In this document: piece after piece, positions 30,001-38,579 of the stretch
Layout: every line of letters starts with the position of its first letter
Position numbering within the stretch: the stretch's first letter is position 1
NCBI GenBank assembly: GCA_963772065.1
Contig: CAVYVZ010000004.1
Coordinates: 620,001-684,000, forward strand
Source of the DNA: CAVYVZ01 sp963772065
GTDB lineage: Bacteria > Acidobacteriota > Vicinamibacteria > Vicinamibacterales > UBA2999
Direction: 5' to 3'
Length of the DNA stretch: 64,000 nt
Translations under genes and position numbers: made by a program
The notes under the pieces: model-generated
What the model was told of the DNA's origin: nothing
The model's database searches: none
Seen by the model: only the letters and a program-made list of their open reading frames with translations

Positions 30001-31278
30001 TTACGTATCTTTTTTCGAGGTCTGCTCTGCGCAGTCGCGGGCGCGCCCGAGGAGCAGCGCACGCTCGCGTTCGTTGCCCGTCAGCGATGCCGCTCGCTCG
30101 AACTCCGCCGCGGCGTCGGCGAACCGGCCGAGCTTCTCGAGCAGATCGCCCCGCACGCTGGGAAGGTAATGGTATGCGGTGAGCGCGGGCTCGTGTATCA
30201 GCCCGTCCACGAGGCTGAGGCCCGCGGCCGGGCCGAACGCCATGGCGACGGCGACCGCGCGATTCAACTCTCCGATCGGTGACGGCGCGAGACGCAGGAA
30301 CTCCTCGTACAACGACACGATGCGCGGCCAGTCGGTCTCCTCCGGCGCTCGCGCGCGGGCGTGGCAGGCCGCAATCGCCGCCTGCACGACGTACGGACCG
30401 CGCCCGGACGCGAGCTGTTCGGCCCGGGCGAGGGCGGCAAGGCCACGACCAATGAGAAGCTGGTCCCACTGCGCGCGGTCCTGCTCGAAGAGACGGACTG
30501 GCTCCCCGGACGGGCCCATCCTGGCCCTCGAGCGCGATGCCTGAATTTCCATCAGCGCAACGAGCCCGTGAACGTCCGCCTCCTGCGGTGCGAGCTCGGC
30601 CAGCGTGCGTCCCAGGCGCAGGGCCTCCTCGCAGAGCGCCGGCCGCATCCAGTCGCTGCCGGCCGTCGCCGTGTAGCCCTCATTGAATACGAGATAGATG
30701 ACTTCGAGGACCGACGACAGCCGCGCCGCGCGATCGGATGCGCGAGGAATCTCGAAGGGCACCCGCTTCTCCGCAAGCGTCCGCTTGGCACGGACGATCC
30801 GCTGCGCGATGGTGGGTTCCGACACGAGGAACGCCCGCGCAATCTCCGCGGTCGTGAGACCGCCGAGCAAACGGAGCGTCAGCGCGACGCGCGCCTCGGT
30901 CGACAGCACCGGATGGCACGCGGTGAACATCAGGCGCAGGAGGTCATCGCCGACATCGTCGTCGAGCGTCGCGTCCGGATCGGCCGGCTCCCGCGCGGCC
31001 TCCAGCTCATACCCGAGCTCTTCATGCTTGCGCTCGAGCCGTTTGTCCCGGCGGAGCAGGTCGATGGCGCGATGCTTCGCGGCGGCCATCAGCCAGGCAC
31101 CCGGGTTGCGTGGAATGCCGTCCCGCGGCCACTGCTCGAGCGCGGCCACGAGCGCATCCTGCGCCAGGTCCTCAGCACGACCAACATCGCGCACGATCCG
31201 CGCGAGCGCCGCGATCAACCTCGGCGACTCGATTCGCCAGACTGCATCAATGGCGCGCTGTGTATCGGTAGCCGTCAC
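30001..31278 (-). CDS. ECF42-type sigma factor with C-terminal TPR-like extension
   Basis: 425 residues, twice the usual ECF length. Region 2: IVRDVGRAEDLAQDALVAALEQW and GAWLMAAAKHRAIDLLRRDKRLERK; region 4: VALTLRLLGGLTTAEIARAFLVSEPTIAQRIVRAKRTL. The C-terminal ~220 residues (VFNEGYTATAGSDWMRPALCEEALRLGRTLA, AIAACHARARAPEETDWPRIVSLYEE) form the helical TPR/DUF6596 extension that ECF42 factors need for activity and that replaces an anti-sigma factor. It lies between two DGPF genes, each with a matching promoter, so it probably drives both. Confidence 0.93.
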   Translation of the reverse strand: MTATDTQRAIDAVWRIESPRLIAALARIVRDVGRAEDLAQDALVAALEQWPRDGIPRNPGAWLMAAAKHRAIDLLRRDKRLERKHEELGYELEAAREPADPDATLDDDVGDDLLRLMFTACHPVLSTEARVALTLRLLGGLTTAEIARAFLVSEPTIAQRIVRAKRTLAEKRVPFEIPRASDRAARLSSVLEVIYLVFNEGYTATAGSDWMRPALCEEALRLGRTLAELAPQEADVHGLVALMEIQASRSRARMGPSGEPVRLFEQDRAQWDQLLIGRGLAALARAEQLASGRGPYVVQAAIAACHARARAPEETDWPRIVSLYEEFLRLAPSPIGELNRAVAVAMAFGPAAGLSLVDGLIHEPALTAYHYLPSVRGDLLEKLGRFADAAAEFERAASLTGNERERALLLGRARDCAEQTSKKDT

Positions 31279-31328
31279 GGCTACCGATCACACCATCATG
31301 CGTCCACCGGCACAAGCCGGGGTCGGCG

Positions 31329-31755
31329 TTACGTCTTCGACGCAATCTGCGCCCGCAGGCGCTCTTCCTGCTCTCTCAGTTCAGGCGTGAGCTCGTCGCC
31401 GAAGTCCTCGGTCTCGAATATCGGCCGAATCTCGACCTCATGGTCCTGGCCATCGGGATTGGGAATGCGCCTGACCCATCCGATCGCTTCATCCATCGAC
31501 TTCACCTTCCAGACCCAGAAGCCGGCCAAGAGCTCTTTCGTTTCGGTGAAGGGTCCGTCAATGACTGTCTGCTTTCCTCCGGCGAATCTGACGCGCTTCG
31601 CCTTCGAGCTCGGGGTGAAGGCCCTCACCCGCCACCATGACGTCCGCTTCCACGAGCTCTTCATTGAACTTTCCCATCTCGGTGAGTAGCTTCTCGCTCG
31701 GGAGAACGCCAGCCTCCGAGTCCTTGTTGGCCTTGATCAACACCATGACGCGCAT
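31329..31755 (-). CDS. Second DGPF-domain protein, one apparent frameshift
   Basis: Start at the ATG 31755 with AAGGAG nine bases upstream (MRVMVLIKANKDSEAG). The frame ...VAGEGLHP is followed, after loss of one C from the four-C run (plus strand GGGG at 31619-31622), by SSKAKRVRFAGGKQTVIDGPFTETKELLAGFWVW, giving a normal ~142-residue protein ending REQEERLRAQIASKT. As printed the gene is broken, but the single extra base in a homopolymer looks like an error. It lies directly upstream of the ECF42 sigma gene (51 bp gap) and has the ECF42 promoter at 31829-31858, so it and the sigma gene may form one self-activating operon. Confidence 0.82.
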
Positions 31756-31828
31756 CGCACCTGCTCCTTTGAGATTGGGTTGCATGGTCCGTCAGGAGGC
31801 AGCGCAGCCGCCTCTCCCGCCTCTACTC

Positions 31829-31858
31829 TGACGTCGAACGACGGACGGATGGATCGAC
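31829..31858 (-). promoter_or_regulatory. ECF42-type promoter of the second DGPF gene (and sigma operon)
   Basis: On the minus strand TGTCGA (31858-31853), 17-base spacer, CGACGTC (31835-31829), then AGAGTAGAG. Same architecture as the promoter at 29969-29998, with the last five spacer bases (TCGTT) also shared. Confidence 0.8.
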
Positions 31859-32085
31859 AGGATGAACCAGTCTGTGAAACGCCTCAGCAGTTGTTCGGCT
31901 GAATCGCGTACCAACCGTCGCCATCGGGCCTGGATGCAATATGCCGCCCACGGCTGGCCGGTTAACCCTCCGGATCGGCAGGAGCTGCGACCGCTTATCG
32001 CTGTGCCGTGTTGCGCGTCTCCGTATTGATGAATGACACGAGTGCAGCAATTTCCCAGTGGTGATGACGCTTCCTTCGACGCAGG
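31859..32085. other. Intergenic region without a recognisable gene
   Basis: About 230 bases between the ECF42 promoter and the end of xerC. I see no plausible start with a ribosome-binding site, no terminator and no heptamer array in it. Confidence 0.6.
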
Positions 32086-33021
32086 CTAGCTGCCCTTCGC
32101 TCGCGGATGCGCCTTGCGGTACACCTCGAGCAACTGCGCGGCATTCACATGGGTGTAGCGCTGCGTCGTGGACAGCTGCACGTGGCCGAGCAGCTCCTGA
32201 ATCGCCCGGAGGTCGGCGCCACGCTGGAGCAAATGCGTGGCGAAGGAATGCCGCAGCGCGTGCGGGCTGATCCCGAAGCGGGTGCTGCAGGCGGTCACGT
32301 ACTTCGCGACGAGGCGCTGCACGCTCCGGCCGGTCAGGCGCGTGCCGCGGAAGTTGACGAAGAGCGCGTCCACTCGCTTTCCGTCGCAGACCAGCGCGCG
32401 ATCCTGCAGCCAGGCGCGCACAGCCTTCCTGGTCGACTCGTTGAACGGGATCAGTCGTTCCTTCGCGCCCTTGCCAAGCACGCGAACGATGCGACCGCTC
32501 AAGTTCACGTCCTCGAGGTCGAGGCCGACCAGCTCACTGAGACGCAGGCCGGATGCATAGAAGAACTCGAGGATGGCGCGATCGCGGCGGCCGAGCGGAT
32601 CGCCCGTGTCCGGCATGTCGATCAGCCGCGTCATCTCGTCCACCGACAGGTGGGCGGGGACCTTGATCTCGCGGCGCGGTGACACGGCCAGCGCCGCCGG
32701 ATCGGATTCGATCCAGCCTTCACGCCGCAGGAACTTCACGAACGTGCGGAGGGCCGAGAGCTTCCGCGAGACCGACGCACGCGATTGACCCTGACGATAC
32801 AGCTCGCCCATGAACTGTCGAATCATCCCGAGGTCGACGTCGGCGGGCTCGATCGCCGACCGCGGTTTCTTCAGCTGCGACGCGGCGAAGGCGAGGAGCT
32901 GGGAGATGTCGCTGTCGTAGGCCTCGACGGTGTGGTCGGATGCGTTGCGATTGAGGCGAAGGTAGTCGATGAACTCGCGAAGATGATCCTTCACGCGATC
33001 ACCGGACTCGAGGCCATCCAC
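32086..33021 (-). CDS. xerC: Tyrosine recombinase XerC/XerD
   Basis: 311 residues. N-terminal SAM-like DNA-binding domain (LREFIDYLRLNRNASDHTVEAYDSDISQLL) and a complete catalytic domain: Arg in YASGLRLSELVGLDLEDV, Lys in GKGAKERLIPF, HALRHSFATHLL (His and Arg), LGHVQLSTTQRYTHV (His and nucleophile Tyr). It resolves chromosome dimers at dif. The ATG at 33021 has GGAG four bases upstream; a GTG at 32994 overlapping the trmFO stop as GTGA is also possible. The trmFO-topA-dprA context is that of the housekeeping enzyme, not of a phage integrase. XerC versus XerD is inferred from that context. Confidence 0.9.
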   Translation of the reverse strand: MDGLESGDRVKDHLREFIDYLRLNRNASDHTVEAYDSDISQLLAFAASQLKKPRSAIEPADVDLGMIRQFMGELYRQGQSRASVSRKLSALRTFVKFLRREGWIESDPAALAVSPRREIKVPAHLSVDEMTRLIDMPDTGDPLGRRDRAILEFFYASGLRLSELVGLDLEDVNLSGRIVRVLGKGAKERLIPFNESTRKAVRAWLQDRALVCDGKRVDALFVNFRGTRLTGRSVQRLVAKYVTACSTRFGISPHALRHSFATHLLQRGADLRAIQELLGHVQLSTTQRYTHVNAAQLLEVYRKAHPRAKGS

Positions 33022-34328
33022 TCCGCCAGATCGCGAAGCGCGCGCTCGGAGACGGCGAGCTTGCGCTCCATCTTTCCTCGCGGCGGTCTGTCCAGCGGCT
33101 GCATGATGCCGAATGTGATGTTCGTCGGCTGATAGTTCCGCGGGTCCGCGTGCGAAACGTAGTAGGCGAGCGCACCGATCGCGGTGGTCCGCGGCGGCGT
33201 GCGCGGCTCCTCACCGCGCAACAGTGCTGCCGCGTTCCGCCCGGCGATGAGGCCCGACGCCGCGGATTCCACGTAGCCTTCGACGCCCGAGATCTGCCCG
33301 GCGAAGAACAGGTCCGGGCGCTCACGCGTCTGCCACGTCTCGCGCAGAACGGTCGGACCGTTGACGTACGTGTTGCGATGGACCATGCCGTAGCGCACGA
33401 ACTCCGCGTTCTCGAGCCCGGGGATCATCCTCAGCACGCGCGCCTGCTCGCCCCATTTCAACTGCGTCTGGAATCCGACGAGGCTGAAGTGGTCGCCGGC
33501 GAGATTGTCCTGCCGCAGCTGCACGGCGGCGTAGGGAAAGCGTCCCGTGCGCGGATCGACCAGGCCGACAGGCTTCATCGGACCGAACCGCAGCGTATCG
33601 CGTCCACGATGCGCCATGACCTCGATCGGCAGGCACCCCTCGAAGAACTTCTCCTTGTCGAAGTCGTGCACCGTGGCCGATTCGGCGCTCGTCACGGCGT
33701 CGTAGAAGCGGTCGTACTCTTCTTTCGTAAACGGGCAATTCAGGTAGTCGCCGTCCGCCTGGTCACCGTGAAGGCTGCGATCCCATCGTGATGCGCGAAA
33801 CACCTTCCCCATATCGATGCTCTCGGCCAGGACGATGGGGCTGATGGCGTCGTAGAAGTAGAGGTGATCGCCGCCGACGAACGCGGCCACGTCGGCCGAG
33901 AGCGTATCCGACGTCAAGGGGCCGGTCGCGACAATCAGGGGGAACATCGAGGCGTCGCGTGGCAGCCGTGACACCTCCTCGCGCACCACGGTGATGAGCG
34001 GATGGCCGCCGATGGCGTCGGTCATCGCCTGCGAGAAGCCCTCGCGATCGACGGCGAGCGCCGCACCCGCGGGGACGCGGTGCGCGTCGGCGGCACGCAT
34101 CACGAGCGAGCCGAGGCGCCGCATCTCCTCCTTCAAGAGGCCGACCGCGTTATCGAGCTTGTCGCCGCGGAGTGAATTCGAGCAGACGAGCTCGGCGAGC
34201 CGGTCCGTCTTGTGCACGGCCGTCGCGCGCACGGGACGCATCTCGTGAATCGTCGCGCGCACGCCGAGCGACGCCGCCTGCCAGGCGGCTTCACAGCCGG
34301 CCAGGCCGCCGCCGACGATATGAATCAC
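32991..34328 (-). CDS. trmFO: Methylenetetrahydrofolate-tRNA uracil-5 methyltransferase TrmFO
   Basis: 445 residues. Makes ribothymidine at position 54 of tRNA with methylene-tetrahydrofolate and FADH2. The FAD-binding start MIHIVGGGLAGCEAAWQAAS and CSNSLRGDKLDNAVGLLKEEM, plus GCLPIEVMAHRGRDTLRFGPMKPVGL and the end part ISGVEGYVESAASGLIAGRNAA, are diagnostic for TrmFO (formerly Gid). The gene runs between topA (10 bp gap) and xerC (overlap). Confidence 0.95.
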   Translation of the reverse strand: MIHIVGGGLAGCEAAWQAASLGVRATIHEMRPVRATAVHKTDRLAELVCSNSLRGDKLDNAVGLLKEEMRRLGSLVMRAADAHRVPAGAALAVDREGFSQAMTDAIGGHPLITVVREEVSRLPRDASMFPLIVATGPLTSDTLSADVAAFVGGDHLYFYDAISPIVLAESIDMGKVFRASRWDRSLHGDQADGDYLNCPFTKEEYDRFYDAVTSAESATVHDFDKEKFFEGCLPIEVMAHRGRDTLRFGPMKPVGLVDPRTGRFPYAAVQLRQDNLAGDHFSLVGFQTQLKWGEQARVLRMIPGLENAEFVRYGMVHRNTYVNGPTVLRETWQTRERPDLFFAGQISGVEGYVESAASGLIAGRNAAALLRGEEPRTPPRTTAIGALAYYVSHADPRNYQPTNITFGIMQPLDRPPRGKMERKLAVSERALRDLAEWMASSPVIA

Positions 34329-34337
34329 TCCGGTAGT

Positions 34338-37073
34338 CTACGCCCCGGCAGCTTTCTGGCGCGAACGGGGCCGCGCGCTCGCCGCCGGGCCGCGGCGGCC
34401 GCGGCCGCCAGGGCGGCGCGGCGAAGGGGCCGCATTGCGGCGCGCTTCGAGCAGATCCTGCGCTTGTTCGAAGGTAATGCCCTCGGGGCTGGATCCCTTG
34501 GGGATCGACGCGTTCGTCGTTCCGTCCGTCACATAGGGCCCATAGCGCCCCGCGAGCACCTTGAGCGTGGCGCCGTCCTTGCTCAGTTCCTTCAGCGTCT
34601 TCTTCTGCGCGGCCTGGCCGCGGCGCCGCGACTGCTTGGGCGCGCGAAGAAGGGCGAGCGCCGCATCGAACGAGATGTTGAAGACGTCGTCTTCGGACTC
34701 GAGCGACCGGAACTCGTCGTTGTGCTTCACGTACGGACCGAAGCGGCCGAAGTTCGTGAGGATCGCCTCGTTGTCGTCAGGGTGGAGACCGACGACGCGC
34801 GGAAGCGACAGGAGCTTCAGGGCCTCGGCGAGCGTGATCGTCGACTCGGTCATGCCCGCCTGAAGCGATGCACGCTTCGGTTTGGCAGCCGCGCCTTTGA
34901 CCTTTGACCGTTGACCTGATTCGGGCGTTTCGCCAAGCTGCACGTACCATCCGAAGCGGCCGTTCATGACGTAAACGTTCTGGCCGGTCGCCGGATCGAC
35001 GCCGACCGTGCGAGGACCTTCGGCCTTCGCTCGCACCAGCTCCATGGCCTTTTCCACGCTCAGATCCGCCGGCGCCACATCCTCCGGAAGCGACGCCGTC
35101 CGTCCGGGACCGCCCTCTCCGAGCTGCACGAACGGCCCGAAGCGTCCGATGCGGATGCGCACGGTGTCGCCGCTCTCGGGATCCTCGCCGAGATCGAGCA
35201 CCGGATAGTCGGCCTTCTCCGCGCCTTCTTCGACCGCCGGCAGCAGACCGCGATGCTGCTTCTTCTTGTTCCCGTAGTAGAACTCGCGGAGGAACTCCAC
35301 CCACTCGCGCTCGCCGCGCGAGATCTCGTCGAGGTCCTCTTCCATCTCCGCGGTGAAGCCGACTTCGACGAAGTCGCCGAAGTGGTCGCGCAGCAGCTTG
35401 GTCACCGCGAACGCGGTGAAGCTCGGAACGAGCGCCTTGCCCTGGCGGAACACGTAGCCGCGTCGAACAATCGTGGCGATCGTCGGCGCATACGTCGACG
35501 GGCGTCCGATGCCGAGCCGTTCGAGCTCCTTGATGAGCGAGGCCTCGGTGAAGCGCGCGGGCGGCGTGGTCTCGTGTCGCTTGGGCTCGACCTTCAGCAG
35601 GGTGACGGCGGTGCCGCTGCGCGCGATGCGGTCCCCGACGGCCATCTGCGGGAGAATCGCCTCCTGATCCTCGAGCTCCGCGGCCGGGTCGTCGCTCCCC
35701 TCCACGTATGCGCGGCGGAAGCCAGCGAACTCGAAGGTCTTGCCGCTGGAGGTGAGCACCGCGTTTTCCCCGTTCGGACCCTTCGCGGAGAACTCGACGC
35801 TGGTGCGAAGCACGCGGGCGTCCACCATCTGTGACGCCATCGTGCGCTTCCAGATCAATTCGTACAGCTTCAGATCGTCGGCGTCGAGGACTCCTTCGAG
35901 CTGGGCGGGCGCCAGGCGGAAATCCGTCGGGCGAATCGCCTCGTGCGCTTCCTGCGCGTTCTTGACCTTCGTTTGATACCGGCGCGCGCCATCGTAGTAT
36001 TCGTCGCCGAACATCTGCCGGATCACACGCGCCGACTCGGTGATCGCTTTGTCGCTCAGCGTCGTCGAATCCGTGCGGTGATACGTGATCAGACCTTCCA
36101 TCTGACCGCCGCCGACCTCGACGCCCTGGAACAGCCGCTGCGCGCTCTGCATCGTGCGCTCGGCCGAGTAGCCGAGCCTGCGGCTCGCCTCCTGGGTCAG
36201 CGTCGACGTCGTGAACGGCGGCGCGGGCCGTTCGATGCCGGGCTTCTGCTCGACGGAACTCACCGTCCACGGCACGTTCGCATGGATCGCGTCGACGATG
36301 CGCGTCACGTCGGCTTCGTCGAGCAGACGCGCCTTCTGGTTCTTGAGGGATCCCGTCTGGGCGTCGAAGTCCTTGCCGGTGGCGATGCGGTCGTCGTCGA
36401 TGCGCACGAGCGTGGCGACGAACTCGCGCCCGTCGCCCTTCAGCGCGGCTTCGAGATCCCAGTAGACGCCGGTGCGAAATGCGCGGCGCTCTTCCTCGCG
36501 CTCGACCACCAGGCGCACCGCCACGCTCTGCACGCGCCCCGCGCTGAGCCCCGTCTGCACCTTCTTCCAGAGCAGCGGCGAGAGGGTGTAGCCGTAGAGG
36601 CGATCGAGGATTCGGCGGCTTTCCTGCGCGCGCACCAGGTTGTCGTCAACCGACGAGGGCGCCTTGAGCGCTTCGTTCACCGCGTCTTCGGTAATCTCGT
36701 GGAAAACGATGCGACGCACCGGCACCTTCGGCTTGAGCACTTCCTTGAGATGCCAGCTGATGGACTCCCCCTCGCGATCCGGGTCGGTCGCCAGGAGCAG
36801 CTCGGACGCCTCCTTCACGGCGGCCTTCAGATGCGCCACCTGCTTCTTCTTGTCGCTGGGCACGACGTAGTACGGAGTGAAGTCGCTCTCGACGTCGACA
36901 CCGAGGCGGCCCCACTCTTTCGGCTTGATCTCCTTGGGAACCTCGGCGGCCGACTCGGGAAGATCCCGAATGTGGCCGTAGCTCGCCTCGACCCGGTACT
37001 TGTTGCCGAGGAAGCGGCCAAGCGTCTTCGCCTTGGCGGGCGATTCGACGATCACGAGCGGTTTAGCAGCCAT
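34338..37073 (-). CDS. topA: DNA topoisomerase I
   Basis: 911 residues. Type IA topoisomerase relaxing negative supercoils. TOPRIM start KPLVIVESPAKAKTLGRFLG with the acidic triad in LLATDPDREGESISWH; the nucleophilic Tyr in LITYHRTDSTTLSD. The C-terminal part has four repeats of the topoisomerase C-terminal type (IRIGRFGPFVQLGEG, MNGRFGWYVQLGET, LTNFGRFGPYVKHND, LAGRYGPYVTDGTTN) instead of zinc fingers, and a basic tail (RRPGGRGRRGPAASARPR). The linker between the second and third repeat contains a 21-base piece of the GGTCAAA array word (34896-34916). Part of the xerC-trmFO-topA-dprA chain. Confidence 0.95.
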   Translation of the reverse strand: MAAKPLVIVESPAKAKTLGRFLGNKYRVEASYGHIRDLPESAAEVPKEIKPKEWGRLGVDVESDFTPYYVVPSDKKKQVAHLKAAVKEASELLLATDPDREGESISWHLKEVLKPKVPVRRIVFHEITEDAVNEALKAPSSVDDNLVRAQESRRILDRLYGYTLSPLLWKKVQTGLSAGRVQSVAVRLVVEREEERRAFRTGVYWDLEAALKGDGREFVATLVRIDDDRIATGKDFDAQTGSLKNQKARLLDEADVTRIVDAIHANVPWTVSSVEQKPGIERPAPPFTTSTLTQEASRRLGYSAERTMQSAQRLFQGVEVGGGQMEGLITYHRTDSTTLSDKAITESARVIRQMFGDEYYDGARRYQTKVKNAQEAHEAIRPTDFRLAPAQLEGVLDADDLKLYELIWKRTMASQMVDARVLRTSVEFSAKGPNGENAVLTSSGKTFEFAGFRRAYVEGSDDPAAELEDQEAILPQMAVGDRIARSGTAVTLLKVEPKRHETTPPARFTEASLIKELERLGIGRPSTYAPTIATIVRRGYVFRQGKALVPSFTAFAVTKLLRDHFGDFVEVGFTAEMEEDLDEISRGEREWVEFLREFYYGNKKKQHRGLLPAVEEGAEKADYPVLDLGEDPESGDTVRIRIGRFGPFVQLGEGGPGRTASLPEDVAPADLSVEKAMELVRAKAEGPRTVGVDPATGQNVYVMNGRFGWYVQLGETPESGQRSKVKGAAAKPKRASLQAGMTESTITLAEALKLLSLPRVVGLHPDDNEAILTNFGRFGPYVKHNDEFRSLESEDDVFNISFDAALALLRAPKQSRRRGQAAQKKTLKELSKDGATLKVLAGRYGPYVTDGTTNASIPKGSSPEGITFEQAQDLLEARRNAAPSPRRPGGRGRRGPAASARPRSRQKAAGA
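34896..34916. repeat. Three-copy heptamer array R10 (word TTTGACC) inside topA
   Basis: TTTGACC, TTTGACC, GTTGACC, in frame (7 codons, encoding GQRSKVK with its neighbours) in the linker before the third C-terminal repeat. The word is the same as that of R1 at 3630-3893, 31 kb away. Confidence 0.7.
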
Positions 37074-37103
37074 TCAAGAATTCGCAATCAACCTATAGCA
37101 CGT

Positions 37104-37985
37104 TCATGACGACCTCATGAAACGACCACCGCCGACGCGACGCACCAGGCCGCGTAGTTCGAGATCCAGTAGACGCGGCAGCAAACGCACTCCGTCGAGC
37201 CCCGAGTGGCCGCTCAGCGCATCGAGGTCGTAGGCCTGCCCGGGATCCATTCGGGCAAGGATCGAGTCGCCGCAACTTGTTGGAACCACAGCGTTTCCAT
37301 CGTGCCTCGATTCCCCCTCGAGCACCGGAACCAGCCCCAGCTCCTCCAGAATATCGTCCGCACACTCGACAATCTTTGCTCCGTCGCGGATGAGCGCATG
37401 GGCGCCACGGCTCCTGCCGGTCAGTGGATTCCCTGGGACCGCCATCACGTCGCGTCCCTGCTGCAGAGCCCATCGCGCGGTAATCAGCGACCCGCTGCGC
37501 TCGTGCGCCTCGATCACCACGACGGCCCGCGAGAGGCCGCTGATGATCCGATTCCGCATCGGAAACTGTCCGGCGTGAGGCGCGGTATCGGGCGGGTACT
37601 CCGAAACGACCAGACCATCCGCGGCGATCGCTCGCGCCAGGTCGGCGTGCTCGGGCGGATAGATAGCGTCAAGACCCGAGCCGAGCACCGCAACCGTGCG
37701 CCCCTGTGACAAAGCGCCTCGATGTGCGGCCGAATCAACGCCCCGCGCGAGACCACTGACGATCGTCACACCCGTCGCGGCGAGGTCGGCGGCGAGCCGC
37801 GCGGCAATCTCGAGCGCGACCGCCGACGCCGCGCGCGAACCGACAATGGCCACGGCCGGCGCGTCGAGGGCATCCAGGCATCCCATGTACCAAAGCTCGG
37901 ATGGACAGTCGGGGATGGCGAGCAGGGCGGTTGGAAACCGTGGGTCGTCGGCGGGCAGGAGATGGATGGACACACATGACTCCAT
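37104..37985 (-). CDS. dprA: DNA-processing protein DprA
   Basis: 293 residues from the ATG at 37985 (MESCVSIHLLPADDPRFPTALL). Loads RecA on incoming single-stranded DNA in natural transformation. Rossmann-like DNA_processg_A domain: VAIVGSRAASAVALEIAARLA, TIVSGLARGVDSAAHRGAL, VAVLGSGLDAIYPPEHADL, FPMRNRIISGLSRAVVVIEA and SGSLITARWALQQGRDVMAVPG. A C-terminal winged-helix domain (LDALSGHSGLDGVRLLPRLLDLELRGLV) is present. The longer frame to 38216 crosses the promoter and is not believed. comF at 42 kb is a second transformation-related gene. Confidence 0.93.
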   Translation of the reverse strand: MESCVSIHLLPADDPRFPTALLAIPDCPSELWYMGCLDALDAPAVAIVGSRAASAVALEIAARLAADLAATGVTIVSGLARGVDSAAHRGALSQGRTVAVLGSGLDAIYPPEHADLARAIAADGLVVSEYPPDTAPHAGQFPMRNRIISGLSRAVVVIEAHERSGSLITARWALQQGRDVMAVPGNPLTGRSRGAHALIRDGAKIVECADDILEELGLVPVLEGESRHDGNAVVPTSCGDSILARMDPGQAYDLDALSGHSGLDGVRLLPRLLDLELRGLVRRVGGGRFMRSS

Positions 37986-38040
37986 GCGGCGGGCAACGCC
38001 CGCGCGCAACAGTGACGCGCGCCCGACCTCTGCTGTCCTG

Positions 38041-38049
38041 ATTATAGCA
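38041..38049 (-). promoter_or_regulatory. Candidate extended -10 promoter for dprA
   Basis: On the minus strand TGCTATAAT, a perfect TATAAT with the TGn extension (-10 at 38046-38041). It is about 55 bases upstream of the chosen dprA start; no -35 is obvious, as expected for extended -10 promoters. Confidence 0.55.
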
Positions 38050-38178
38050 ACCGCGGAAGGACACTTTCGAAAGTTGTGCGTCCGTACGCGACGCGCGCCG
38101 CGAAACCGCCTGATTTCAGGCGCTTTGTCGTGGCATATGCCTTGCTCGACGGATGCGGGGTACCACGGGCCAAACTGC

Positions 38179-38207
38179 TTGCACCGGGCGCACGCGAGTG
38201 GCATAGT
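38179..38207 (+). promoter_or_regulatory. Candidate promoter for the TPR-lipoprotein operon
   Basis: TTGCAC (38179-38184), 17-base spacer, CATAGT (38202-38207), 15 bases before the TPR gene start. The short leader leaves room for little more than a ribosome-binding site. Confidence 0.4.
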
Positions 38208-38222
38208 GGGGGCCAATCCAGC

Positions 38223-38579
38223 ATGAAATCATCATCCCTCCTGCTCGCGTTTGCGCTTACGCTCGCCGCGGCCGCGCCGCTGCGTGCGGATGCGCGCGAC
38301 GATGCCAAGAAGCAGGTGGAGTTCGGGATCAGCGTCGCGCAACGCGGTTTGTGGCGCGAAGCGATCTATCGATGGCAGCGCGCGGCGCAGATCGATCCGT
38401 CATACGCCGCTGCGTACAACAACCTTGCGGTCGCATACGAACACGAGGGCGACTTCGAGAAAGCGCGCCAGTCTTACGAGAAGGCGGTCGAGCTCGAACC
38501 GAACAACGCGCTGATCAAGCAGAACTACGAGCTGTTCAAGGAAATCAATGACCGCACGACTCGCAAGGACAGCCAGTAG
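38223..38579 (+). CDS. Exported TPR-repeat protein
   Basis: 118 residues from the ATG at 38223. MKSSSLLLAFALTLAAAAPLRADA is a cleavable signal peptide. The mature protein holds two tetratricopeptide repeats (LWREAIYRWQRAAQIDPSYAAAYNNLAVAYE and DFEKARQSYEKAVELEPNN), so it is a small periplasmic protein-interaction module. It overlaps the following lipoprotein gene by 32 bp; the two are co-translated and may act together. Confidence 0.82.
   Translation: MKSSSLLLAFALTLAAAAPLRADARDDAKKQVEFGISVAQRGLWREAIYRWQRAAQIDPSYAAAYNNLAVAYEHEGDFEKARQSYEKAVELEPNNALIKQNYELFKEINDRTTRKDSQ

Noticed and set aside
32086..33021. XerC-like recombinase as a phage or integron integrase
   Set aside because: It is embedded in the trmFO-topA-dprA chain with overlapping stops and has no attachment site, cargo or phage genes around it.
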